Positions 1 to 5,976 of a stretch of 8,468 bases of DNA are shown piece after piece (the first letter of the stretch is position 1; every line of letters begins with the position of its first letter). A model generated the notes under the pieces. The model searched no databases and was not told where the DNA came from. It worked only from the letters and a program-made list of their open reading frames with translations. Made by a program: the position numbers and the translations under genes. The stretch is from an uncultured Ruminococcus sp. (GTDB lineage: Bacteria; Bacillota; Clostridia; Oscillospirales; Acutalibacteraceae). The stretch lies in contig CACXDE010000131.1 of NCBI GenBank assembly GCA_902766305.1, positions 1 through 8,468 of the forward strand, written 5' to 3'.

Positions 1-540
1 TATGTCAAATACATTCAGCTGCATCCATACGGCATCAGTTGACGTCATCAGCATAGCCGTCTTCTGGTCTGCGTCAAGCCCTTCATATGTATCTCCGGCA
101 TATTCGTCAAAAAGCTTTGACTCCGCATTATAACGTGTATACAATTCCTTTTTCAGCCTGTCACTCTCTCCCAGCGACAGTACATTATCAGCACATATCA
201 GCTTTGAAAGATCAGACGTTCCGACTATAGTCAGATCAAGACCGCTCAGCAGAAATTTTCCTTCGGCTGTTATCTTAGTTATATAATCGTCGCTCAGAAC
301 AATTTTATTTTTCTTGCACAGAAATATACATCCCGCGCTTCCATACAGCTGATTTATTCGGATAATATCCCTCTCGGACAGCTCTTCACCCTTTAAGCTG
401 CTGGTGCTTACACTGTTTTGTGAAGTGCTGTTCTGTGTTGTCGTCTTTTTTCCGTCATCGCTTTCACATCCGGTAAAAACCACACAGCCCACAGCAATCA
501 GCGCAGCCAATACTACAGCCGCTGTTTTTCTGAATTTCAT
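1..540 (-). CDS. Putative lipoprotein, C-terminus beyond window
   Basis: The minus strand is open from an ATG at 538-540 to the window edge, giving 180 codons without a stop. The product starts MKFRKTAAVVLAALIAVGCV and continues VFTGC, a type II signal peptide: positive N-terminus, hydrophobic core, and a lipobox-like FTGC with the lipidated Cys at residue 25. A Ser/Thr/Asn/Lys-rich linker (about residues 28-48) would tether it to the outer face of the membrane. The remainder is a mixed alpha/beta sequence with no motif I recognise. A GGAGG ribosome site lies 6 nt before the ATG, inside the last codons of the preceding gene, and only 1 nt separates that stop from this start, so the two genes are translationally coupled. 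Extracellular membrane anchoring is well supported; function is unknown. It is the last visible gene of the rbfA-ribF operon. Confidence 0.85.
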   Translation of the reverse strand, partial: MKFRKTAAVVLAALIAVGCVVFTGCESDDGKKTTTQNSTSQNSVSTSSLKGEELSERDIIRINQLYGSAGCIFLCKKNKIVLSDDYITKITAEGKFLLSGLDLTIVGTSDLSKLICADNVLSLGESDRLKKELYTRYNAESKLFDEYAGDTYEGLDADQKTAMLMTSTDAVWMQLNVFDI

Positions 541-541
541 T

Positions 542-1414
542 TTACACCTCCGCTGTACCCGTCTTCATCAGCACATTAACATCTCCGCTTTGCAGCCATT
601 TTTTAGCTCTCTCAACAAAGGGATACGTAAATCCGCAGCTTGCCGCAGATGTAAGCAATTCCCTTGCCTTTTCGTTTTCACCTAAAACAGCATATGCCGC
701 ACCTCTGTCATAATCAATCACTTTAAGATAAAATTCACGCATTACAACAATATTCTTTTCCACACTGGCAAGAATATCCAAATTTGCAATATAATTCAAT
801 ACAATCTGCCTGTCCTCATTCATCAGTCTTTCAGGCGGCCGGCTGTAAAACTCGGCTTCAAGGATTTCCTGCTCAACAGCAACAGCTAATCTTTTAAGCG
901 CAGCTTCATTTATTCCTCTCGGTCTACTTATAGACATCTGCTGAAGGCACATTTTCTGATCATTGACATAAAAATCAATATGTGAAAAATCCCTTTTCAA
1001 TATATCAATACAGCACATATAATTTGAATACATGAATCTGCCCATAATATCGCTGGGCTTCAAAGCCCTTCCGTATTCTGCTGTCCTTCTCTCAGCTTCA
1101 TCAATGCGTTCATGGTGAATAAGTGCAACAACAGCATTCCCAAGAACCATTCTCTCTGCGCCTGCCGCCCTTTTTGCCATCTTATCTGACATAGCAATGA
1201 ATCTGTCAGGATCAGTATTTGCAATATCGCAAATCTTCGCATACTTTTTCACCGAAAGAAAATTCATCAGCAGAATTATACCGTACAAAACAATGAGCAG
1301 CACTATCTCCGCCCAGAACGGTATTATGTCCATTATTCCGAGTACACCGCCTGCTATCATGAAAGCAGCAGCCATTATTGAAATAAAAAAGTAACCTTTA
1401 AATAATTTTGTCAT
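542..1414 (-). CDS. Two-span membrane protein with TPR-like helical domain
   Basis: This 290-residue protein of unknown family has two hydrophobic helices near the N-terminus (about residues 8-28 and 35-53), followed by a long soluble helical region. The segment between residues 85 and 110 (AVVALIHHERIDEAERR) and one near the C-terminus (AYAVLGENEKARELL) have the small/large residue spacing of tetratricopeptide helices. I infer a membrane-anchored TPR-like scaffold with the soluble part in the cytoplasm. This is not a confident family assignment. The ATG lies 4 nt after the stop of the WHEPP-repeat gene. The GAGG just upstream is unusually close to the ATG (2 nt), so translation may depend on ribosomes finishing the preceding gene. 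The gene ends 1 nt before the lipoprotein start. Together with its two neighbours it forms a membrane-associated trio appended to the ribF end of the operon. Confidence 0.85.
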   Translation of the reverse strand: MTKLFKGYFFISIMAAAFMIAGGVLGIMDIIPFWAEIVLLIVLYGIILLMNFLSVKKYAKICDIANTDPDRFIAMSDKMAKRAAGAERMVLGNAVVALIHHERIDEAERRTAEYGRALKPSDIMGRFMYSNYMCCIDILKRDFSHIDFYVNDQKMCLQQMSISRPRGINEAALKRLAVAVEQEILEAEFYSRPPERLMNEDRQIVLNYIANLDILASVEKNIVVMREFYLKVIDYDRGAAYAVLGENEKARELLTSAASCGFTYPFVERAKKWLQSGDVNVLMKTGTAEV

Positions 1415-1418
1415 ATCC

Positions 1419-1817
1419 TCAAGCCCACGGTAATTTTCCGCCCGTCATTTCCATATATACAATAAACCCAATTATAGCAAAAAGTATAATTGCCGCAAGA
1501 ACACTGCTGCATCCGCCTTCTCTTCTTGGGGGCGGCGGCGGTCCTCCCCAATCTCTTCTGCCGTGCGGCGGCTCGTGCCAGCTGTCTCTCCTTGGCGGTG
1601 GGGGTTCATGCCAGCCGCCATTACCTCCTCTGCGGGGCGGCTCATGCCAGCCGCTGCTTCCTCCTCTGCGTGGGGGTTCATGCCAGCCGCCGTTTCCTCC
1701 TCTGCGTGGGGGTTCATGCCAGCCGCCGTTTCCTCCGCCTCTGGGGGGTTCACGTCTGCCGCCTCCTCCTCCGGGAGAAGGTCCGTTTCCTCTTCCCTGA
1801 CCTCCGAAATGTGCCAT
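1419..1817 (-). CDS. WHEPP-repeat, Arg/Gly/Pro-rich single-span membrane protein
   Basis: This 132-residue protein is unlike its neighbours. Residues 1-20 are Gly-rich. Residues 21-89 are tandem units of about 12 residues built on WHEPPRRGGNGG, with Trp at 33, 45, 57, 69 and 80. Residues 91-99 are Gly/Pro/Arg-rich, residues 103-121 form one hydrophobic helix (SSVLAAIILFAIIGFIVYM), and a short tail ends KLPWA. The Arg-rich flank before the helix suggests, by the positive-inside rule, that the disordered repeat region is cytoplasmic and the C-terminus outside. There is no signal peptide. This frame was chosen because it has an ideal GGGAGGAA ribosome site 6 nt before the ATG, ends in a plausible membrane helix, and abuts ribF exactly (TAGATG). 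The opposite-strand and shifted frames are also open only because the repeat unit is a multiple of three. GC is clearly higher than in neighbouring genes. Function unknown. Confidence 0.85.
   Translation of the reverse strand: MAHFGGQGRGNGPSPGGGGGRREPPRGGGNGGWHEPPRRGGNGGWHEPPRRGGSSGWHEPPRRGGNGGWHEPPPPRRDSWHEPPHGRRDWGGPPPPPRREGGCSSVLAAIILFAIIGFIVYMEMTGGKLPWA
1551..1757 (-). repeat. Tandem 36-nt repeats encoding WHEPPRRGG units
   Basis: About six imperfect in-frame units lie inside the WHEPP-repeat gene. The first is degenerate (RREPPRGGGNGG), three are near-identical 12-residue units, and the last two are shorter or altered (WHEPPPPRRDS, WHEPPHGRRDWGG). On the plus strand the recurring core is gttcatgccagccgcc. 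The tract is GC-rich and should vary in copy number by slippage or recombination without shifting the frame. Confidence 0.85.
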
Positions 1818-2738
1818 CTAACATTCCTCCCTGAATATCTTTCTTGCATAATCTCCGTTGCGGATTATCTCCGCTTTCAGTTCATCAGTGTCTGAAAATT
1901 TTCTTTCGCCCCTGATAAATGCCGTCAGTCTTACATCTATTATTTCATAATAAAGCTCCCTGCCGCTGTAATCCGGCATCCATGTCTCTATCAACACTTT
2001 TTCAGAACCTACAGTTGGCTTTATACCAATGTTTGTCACACCGCAGTACTGTTTTCCGTCAACCGTAACAACAGACGCGTAAGCGCCGAATTTCGGTTTC
2101 ACAAGCCCCTGAGGAAAAAACTGATTGAGAGTAGGCGTTCCCCACTGTCTGCCAAGCTGTCTGCCGTGAACTACAGTAAGCGCAAAGCCGTATCTCCGTC
2201 CCAGCATATTATTTGCGGATCTTATATCACCGTTTATTATACATTCTCTGATACGTGTAGAGCTTACCGGACTGTCTTCAAATGTCACTCTCGGACGTGC
2301 CAGAACGCTTATACCAAAGCTTTTACACATCTCTTCAAGCATATCGCCGCTGCCCTTTGCGCCTGCGCCGAAATGGTAGTTGAATCCGCATGAAATATGC
2401 TTTGCCCGGAAGCATCCGTAAAGAATATCCTTCACAAAATCATCTGCCGTAATATCCTTTATATCATTAAAATCAATAAGATATACCTGCTGTACACCCA
2501 TTTTTTCAAGTATGCACAGCTTTTCCTCTGTTGTAATAATATTTCTGCTTTCCTCTCCGCGCAAAACTGTACGGGGACTTTGCAGCAGCGTAAACACCGT
2601 AGGCACAAGCGAATTATTTTTACCGTTTTCAACAGCCTCTTTAATAACTGCCTGATGTCCCTTATGGAGACCGTCAAAGTACCCCAAAGCGGTTGAAGTC
2701 GGCTTTTCCGACCGTCTGAGTTCCGTTAATATTTCCAT
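1818..2738 (-). CDS. ribF: Bifunctional riboflavin kinase / FAD synthetase RibF
   Basis: RibF phosphorylates riboflavin to FMN and adenylates FMN to FAD in the cytoplasm. At 306 residues it has normal family length. The N-terminal nucleotidyltransferase domain shows GYFDGLHKGH (19-28, the GxFDGxHxGH class motif), GFNYHFG (118-124) and SSTRIR (159-164). The C-terminal kinase domain shows GRQLGRQWGTPTLNQ (192-206, equivalent to the usual GRxLGRxxGxPTxN), GAYASVV, YCGVTNIGIKPTV (231-243), the catalytic-region Glu in IETWMPDYSG (251) and FIRGERKF. The PTLNQ and ETWMPDYSG spellings look like the common Clostridia variant rather than damage. The gene starts 12 nt after the small membrane-protein gene, with only a weak GGGA upstream. 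Its last codons carry the ribosome site of the following WHEPP gene, whose ATG touches its TAG. No FMN riboswitch is seen before it, which fits internal operon expression. Confidence 0.97.
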   Translation of the reverse strand: MEILTELRRSEKPTSTALGYFDGLHKGHQAVIKEAVENGKNNSLVPTVFTLLQSPRTVLRGEESRNIITTEEKLCILEKMGVQQVYLIDFNDIKDITADDFVKDILYGCFRAKHISCGFNYHFGAGAKGSGDMLEEMCKSFGISVLARPRVTFEDSPVSSTRIRECIINGDIRSANNMLGRRYGFALTVVHGRQLGRQWGTPTLNQFFPQGLVKPKFGAYASVVTVDGKQYCGVTNIGIKPTVGSEKVLIETWMPDYSGRELYYEIIDVRLTAFIRGERKFSDTDELKAEIIRNGDYARKIFREEC

Positions 2739-2750
2739 TTTATATCCCTA

Positions 2751-2951
2751 TTATTTGAGAATCCCTTTATCATCGTAAAAATTATAATCAGACACATCTA
2801 AATGTTCGTCCTTTTCAAGATTGTCATCACTCATTTTGAACATTCCGCTGCCAATGGTATAGTTATGATTCATGTTTCTTCTTGCAAGTACAACTATCAG
2901 GATCAAAAGCCCCACTGCCAGAGCAATACTTCCTATTAACGACCAATCCAT
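2751..2951 (-). CDS. Small single-span membrane protein
   Basis: This 66-residue protein has an N-terminal hydrophobic helix, about residues 5-23 (LIGSIALAVGLLILIVVLA), followed by RRN and an acidic, polar tail (residues 37-62 are rich in Asp and Glu). The Arg pair after the helix predicts a cytoplasmic tail, N-out/C-in, with no cleavable signal. It is supported as a real gene by a GAGGTG ribosome site 7 nt before the ATG, by 11-12 nt gaps on both sides within the truB-ribF operon, and by a coherent membrane topology. I recognise no family. A short membrane protein between truB and ribF is not part of the standard gene order, so it is probably lineage-specific. It may be a membrane adaptor, but nothing in the sequence shows a partner. 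Confidence 0.8.
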   Translation of the reverse strand: MDWSLIGSIALAVGLLILIVVLARRNMNHNYTIGSGMFKMSDDNLEKDEHLDVSDYNFYDDKGILK

Positions 2952-2962
2952 AAATGATCACC

Positions 2963-3859
2963 TCATAAAAACAATTTCTTCACCGAAAGCTCGTTCTTTT
3001 CTTTGTCAGCATAACCAAGACCTAAAAATTTTTCTCCGCCGTAAACCCTGTATACGGTTTCATACCCTGACACAGACAGGCTTTTTACCCTGTCAAGGTC
3101 AAGGGGCGCTCCGTTTGAAAAACGTACTGCCTGCTTTTCACTTACATATACTGCTGGAAAACAGTTGAATACACTGTCAGTCTGCCGCAGCACTTCGGAT
3201 ATCCTGTCTTCATTTTTCAGCCGTTCAAGCTCTTTCAGCGTTACAGCGTCCTTAAGCTCAAATCCGCATGCCATTGTCCGGCAAAGCGCTGTCATAACGC
3301 AGCCGCAGCCCAAAGCTTTTCCTATATCATCGCATATCACACGGATATATGTACCCTTAGAGCATAATATCAACAGCTTTCCACTCTGAGTGTCTTCATC
3401 AAAAGCAGTAAGTTCAAGCTTATCTATACATACAGGCCTTGCCTGTCTTTCAACCTCTATTCCCTGTCTTGCAAGGTCATAAAGTCTCATGCCGTCCTTC
3501 TGTACAGCAGAATACATTGGCGGTATCTGCATTATATTTCCCCTGAATTTCGGGAGTATATTTTCAACATTTTCCTTTGTACAATTGCTCTCAGTCTTTG
3601 ATACGACTTTTCCGGTTATATCAAGCGTATCTGTTGTCATGCCAAGCTGAAACTCTGCTTCATATTCCTTATCGGTATCCGGCAGAAGTGACAGCGCCTT
3701 CGCCGCCCTTCCAATAAGTATGGGCAGAACACCTGTCGCCATAGGGTCAAGAGTACCGCTGTGACCTATTTTCTTTTCACGAAGTATTCCCCTCGCCACG
3801 GCAACTACATCAAACGATGTAAAATCCTTTTCCTTGTTTATTACAATTACACCGTTCAT
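2963..3859 (-). CDS. truB: tRNA pseudouridine(55) synthase TruB
   Basis: TruB isomerises U55 in the T-loop of tRNAs to pseudouridine. The 298-residue product is of usual Bacillota length. Motif I is GHSGTLDPMATGVLP (32-46) with the catalytic Asp at 38. KEYEA (64-68) carries the conserved Tyr, and PPMYSAVQKDGMRLYDLARQG (113-133, split here for reading as PPMYSAVQ and KDGMRLYDLARQG) is the RNA-contact segment. CSKGTYIRVICDDIG (166-180) contains the conserved Arg, and ALCRT follows. A PUA-like C-terminal region ends SVKKLFL. One small deviation is Gln where many homologues have Lys in YSA[VL]K. The ATG overlaps the nrnA stop in an ATGA tetranucleotide, and a GGAG lies 8 nt upstream inside nrnA, so translation is coupled. 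It is the central gene of the rbfA-nrnA-truB-ribF block. Confidence 0.97.
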   Translation of the reverse strand: MNGVIVINKEKDFTSFDVVAVARGILREKKIGHSGTLDPMATGVLPILIGRAAKALSLLPDTDKEYEAEFQLGMTTDTLDITGKVVSKTESNCTKENVENILPKFRGNIMQIPPMYSAVQKDGMRLYDLARQGIEVERQARPVCIDKLELTAFDEDTQSGKLLILCSKGTYIRVICDDIGKALGCGCVMTALCRTMACGFELKDAVTLKELERLKNEDRISEVLRQTDSVFNCFPAVYVSEKQAVRFSNGAPLDLDRVKSLSVSGYETVYRVYGGEKFLGLGYADKEKNELSVKKLFL

Positions 3860-4815
3860 ACATTATCTCCAAGTATTTTTCTGCATACCGCAAGCATTTC
3901 ACTTTTAGCCGCTTCCATAGGCTTATGTATGCTGCACCCGGCAGCAGCCCTGTGTCCTCCGCCGCCGAAATGTCCGCATATCTCCGAAGCATCCACATCC
4001 TCCGATGCTCGTACAGAAAAACGGTATTCTCCGCCCGGCTTTTCCTTCATAGTAATGCCTATCTTTACGCCCTCTATCTGTCTTGGGATAGAGGGTATCC
4101 CGTCAAGGTCGCATTCCTGCGCGCCGGACTTTTGTAGCATTTCCGCTGTCACAGCCACAAATGCTATTCTATCCTCACAATAAAACTCAAGGGTATCAAG
4201 AACCATTTTTTCCAGACTTATCTTGCTTTTGGATTTATTGTCAAACATCATGTAACAGATATATCCGCTGTCCGCACCCTTTTCCAAAAGGTCGGCGGCG
4301 GTTCTGTGAGTATCCGGACTGACACTTGAATATTTGAAGCAGCCTGTATCCGTACATATGCCGGTAAATACAGCGTTTGCAATATCCTTGTTTATTTCAA
4401 TCTTCATCTCATCCAGAAGATACTTTATTATTTCTGCACAGGAAGACACTTTACCGTCCACATAGCCGTATTTCGCATAGCCTGTATTTGAACAGTGATG
4501 ATCTATACACAAATCAACACTGTCTCTATATTCAGACGCTTTTCCGCTTAGCAGACTGCTTGAGGCAAGATCGACCGAAATAATGAACTCCGGTTCAAAG
4601 CCCTCATTCGGAACAAGCTCTGTAAAATATCCGTAAATACCCGGTATAGGATCTCCGCAGAGAGTATCCGCCTTTTTGCCTATGCTTCTGAGCGCCATAC
4701 AAAGCGCATAACCGCTCCCGACAGCGTCTCCGTCAGGAGATTTGTGCATAAGTATCAGATATCTGTCATGTTCCCAAAGGAACTCAGCCGCCTGTTCAAG
4801 TGTAATATTTTTCAT
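3856..4815 (-). CDS. nrnA: DHH/DHHA1 phosphoesterase, NrnA-type nanoRNase / pAp phosphatase
   Basis: Members of this family degrade 2-5-nt RNAs to mononucleotides, and several also dephosphorylate 3'-phosphoadenosine 5'-phosphate, in the cytoplasm. The 319-residue product has normal length. The DHH domain shows HKSPDGDAVGS (24-34, metal ligands His24, Asp28, Asp30), the Asp of SVDLAS (82), DHH (105-107) in CIDHHCSN, and TGICTDTGCF (151-160, Asp156). The C-terminal DHHA1 domain ends in GHFGGGGHRAAAG (281-293), the substrate-binding Gly-rich loop. All catalytic positions expected of the family are present. A GGGGAAAGGA ribosome site lies before the ATG, 19 nt after the rbfA stop, and the gene overlaps truB by 4 nt. 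The position between rbfA and truB is the classic one for this enzyme (often labelled recJ-like). The length and lack of further domains argue against full RecJ. Confidence 0.94.
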   Translation of the reverse strand: MKNITLEQAAEFLWEHDRYLILMHKSPDGDAVGSGYALCMALRSIGKKADTLCGDPIPGIYGYFTELVPNEGFEPEFIISVDLASSSLLSGKASEYRDSVDLCIDHHCSNTGYAKYGYVDGKVSSCAEIIKYLLDEMKIEINKDIANAVFTGICTDTGCFKYSSVSPDTHRTAADLLEKGADSGYICYMMFDNKSKSKISLEKMVLDTLEFYCEDRIAFVAVTAEMLQKSGAQECDLDGIPSIPRQIEGVKIGITMKEKPGGEYRFSVRASEDVDASEICGHFGGGGHRAAAGCSIHKPMEAAKSEMLAVCRKILGDNV

Positions 4816-4829
4816 TTTTGTCCTTTCCC

Positions 4830-4844
4830 CTCACTTAAAGTGAG
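4830..4844. repeat. Perfect 15-nt dyad across the rbfA stop codon
   Basis: CTCACTTAAAGTGAG is a perfect inverted repeat (7-bp arms around a central A) covering the rbfA TAA. As RNA it could form a 5-bp stem with a 5-nt loop directly before the GGGGAAAGGA ribosome site of nrnA. It could modulate coupling or be fortuitous. There is no T tract after it, so it is not a terminator. Confidence 0.5.
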
Positions 4845-5209
4845 CTGTCTGTGCTGTCTTCCTCCGGCAGATCTATATCCATAAGAATGCGTGAAATATT
4901 CGCACTATACTCAATAGAATCGGTAGCCTCAAACGCAAGCACCGGCGCATATCTCAGCTTCAGTCTTGTGCCAAGCTCACGGCGTATGAAGCCCTGCGCA
5001 TTTTTCAGTGCAGCGGCAGCCTTTTTTGCCGTATCAAGACCGTTCATCGAACTAATATAAACTCTGCAAAAGGAAAGATCATGAGCCATATCGCACCTTA
5101 CGATACTAAGAATACCGTCATGCACTCTCGGATCCTTCATTTCTCTGATAATTGCCGACAATTCTCTCTGTATATCCTCGGACATTCTGTCCGCTCTGTG
5201 ATTCGCCAT
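4835..5209 (-). CDS. rbfA: 30S ribosome-binding factor RbfA
   Basis: RbfA is a small KH-fold factor that binds immature 30S subunits and helps mature the 5' end of 16S rRNA, notably in the cold. The 124-residue product is in the family range. It begins MANHRADRMSEDIQRELSAI, and the typical N-terminal pattern R..R..E.I..EL..I is followed by MKDPRVHDGILSIVRCDMA (matching the family's ..DPR...ltV..V.vs.Dl). Then come CRVYISSM, a helix ALKNAQGFIRRELGTRLKLR carrying the characteristic FIR.ELg..l.lR signature, and APVLAFEATDSIEYSANIS. A short acidic tail ends TDSSL. A perfect AAGGAG lies 6 nt before the ATG. It is normally preceded by infB; here a MITE and an unidentified gene lie upstream instead. 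I see no strong promoter between that gene and rbfA, so it is probably transcribed from the promoter at 5992-6020. Confidence 0.96.
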   Translation of the reverse strand: MANHRADRMSEDIQRELSAIIREMKDPRVHDGILSIVRCDMAHDLSFCRVYISSMNGLDTAKKAAAALKNAQGFIRRELGTRLKLRYAPVLAFEATDSIEYSANISRILMDIDLPEEDSTDSSL

Positions 5210-5242
5210 ATTATTCTCCTTTTCAGGTCAGGTTATTCTTAA

Positions 5243-5353
5243 GGGAAACACTGAATAAATAACATTTTATAGTTTTGAAGTAAGCCGGAGGCGGCTGTAC
5301 GTGGGGCTTCGTCCACACCCCAAACGCCGATTAATGAATTAATCAATGTTTCC
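5243..5353. mobile_element. MITE-like element, 111 bp, with TTAA target duplication
   Basis: The ends are imperfect inverted repeats: GGAAACACTGAATAAAT at 5244-5260 against GGAAACATTGATTAATT read inward from 5353, with 14 of 17 positions matching. TTAA flanks both sides (5239-5242 and 5354-5357), as expected of a 4-bp target duplication. The interior (5284-5329) is GC-rich and can fold: GTGG..CCAC around a TTCG-containing loop, with GGCG/CGCC outside. There is no coding capacity. The TTAA site fits the YTAR target known for part of the IS5 family, but the assignment to a parent transposon is a guess. Its right end overlaps the 3' end of the 5343-5840 gene. Without the element the interrupted gene would end only 18 nt before rbfA. 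Confidence 0.75.
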
Positions 5354-5840
5354 TTAAGGTTTTTATCTTTCTGTAATAATCATTTGTATTAAGCTCCGAT
5401 CCGCTCATCAGACGGTTTGCCGCAAAATCACATACATAAATATTGCGCCCGTCAATAACAACAGCTCCGCCCTCGCTTGTATCCATCCATTCTCCGCCGA
5501 CACCGCCAATAACAAGAAAGCCTAAATATGCTCCTGCCTTTGCAGCAATATTATTATTCTTATCAAAAAGGTTCTCGTTTATTATGCCGCGGCTGAGGGC
5601 ATCCATAACCTCCTCATAGATCTCGACAGATTTTTCCCTTTCGTCAAGACTGATACCGAAATTTCTTCTTACAAAATCTATGAAATCAAGTGCATTTCCA
5701 AGCATCACCAGCTCATATGTCACAAGGTCAGTATCACCATTGCGGATAAGGTCATACTGCTTCTGATAATACTCTTCAAGCACCGGTATACTGCTTTTAT
5801 AGCTGAATCCTCTGCCGCATTCACTTTCAAGTCTTTTCAC
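5343..5840 (-). CDS. Uncharacterised soluble protein, C-terminus rewritten by a MITE
   Basis: I do not recognise this gene firmly. It encodes about 165 residues, with no signal peptide or membrane helix. The N-terminal half is helical and charged (VLEEYYQKQYDLIRNGD, then ALDFIDFVRRNFGISLDE). The second half contains AGAYLGFLVIGGVGGEWMD, then GAVVIDGRNIYVCDFAANRLMSG, vaguely like the LG.yLGe...GG.W...ig...v.P...v..rl layout of DUF3806-type small proteins; this is a weak resemblance. Three GTG codons compete for the start (5849, 5846 and 5840). I chose 5840 because GGGGGAG then sits about 8 nt upstream, whereas it would touch or overlap the earlier ones. The last codons (LRKH, then TGA) lie in the target duplication and MITE end. 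Promoter 5992-6020 lies upstream, and the gene is probably first in the rbfA operon. Confidence 0.72.
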   Translation of the reverse strand: MKRLESECGRGFSYKSSIPVLEEYYQKQYDLIRNGDTDLVTYELVMLGNALDFIDFVRRNFGISLDEREKSVEIYEEVMDALSRGIINENLFDKNNNIAAKAGAYLGFLVIGGVGGEWMDTSEGGAVVIDGRNIYVCDFAANRLMSGSELNTNDYYRKIKTLRKH

Positions 5841-5863
5841 AGACACCACTCCCCCTTAATCAA

Positions 5864-5954
5864 TTTGGAATGTGGAAAGTGGAAGGTGGAATTATTTTAT
5901 TTTCCACGGGTTTATCAGAAAAAGATAAGATTCCATATTTCCACATCTTCCAAA
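5864..5954. repeat. 91-bp three-segment palindrome in the operon leader
   Basis: Three arm segments pair in order: TTTGGAA (5864-5870) with TTCCAAA (5948-5954), TGTGGAAA (5871-5878) with TTTCCACA (5938-5945), and TGGAAT (5887-5892) with ATTCCA (5930-5935). That is 21 bp with small bulges. An inner hairpin TTATC/GATAA (5912-5916, 5924-5928) closes the top. The left arm also contains direct GTGGAA/GTGGAAG reiterations. Read from the minus strand, it lies between the promoter and the first gene, ending about 24 nt before the GTG at 5840. It could be a leader RNA structure or a small mobile palindromic repeat. No T tract follows, so it is not a standard terminator. Confidence 0.7.
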
Positions 5955-5976
5955 TAATAATTCCAGTTTAAAAATA

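Noticed and set aside
1551..1757. Possible CRISPR array because of regular ~36-nt spacing
   Set aside because: The repeats are contiguous and coding, with no unique spacers between them and no cas genes.
1408..1800. Plus-strand open frame, Pro/Gly/Leu-rich, over the repeat tract
   Set aside because: It has no ribosome site, is antisense to a well-supported gene, and stays open only because the 36-nt repeat has no stops.
1472..1849. Minus-strand Glu/Ala-rich frame with AEEE and AAGMNPH repeats
   Set aside because: It is a shifted reading of the same repeats, overlaps the 3' end of ribF, and has no ribosome site; the MAHF frame has an ideal one and a membrane helix.
2739..2750. FMN riboswitch before ribF
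   Set aside because: Only 12 nt separate ribF from the preceding gene; there is no room and no RFN-type sequence.
5210..5342. A separate promoter for rbfA inside or after the MITE
   Set aside because: A TATAAA-like stretch exists on the minus strand near 5264-5270, but no acceptable -35 lies at the right distance.
5864..5954. T-box or other known riboswitch in the leader
   Set aside because: No T-box core or other familiar aptamer sequence is seen; the signal is a simple long palindrome made of GTGGAA-type repeats.
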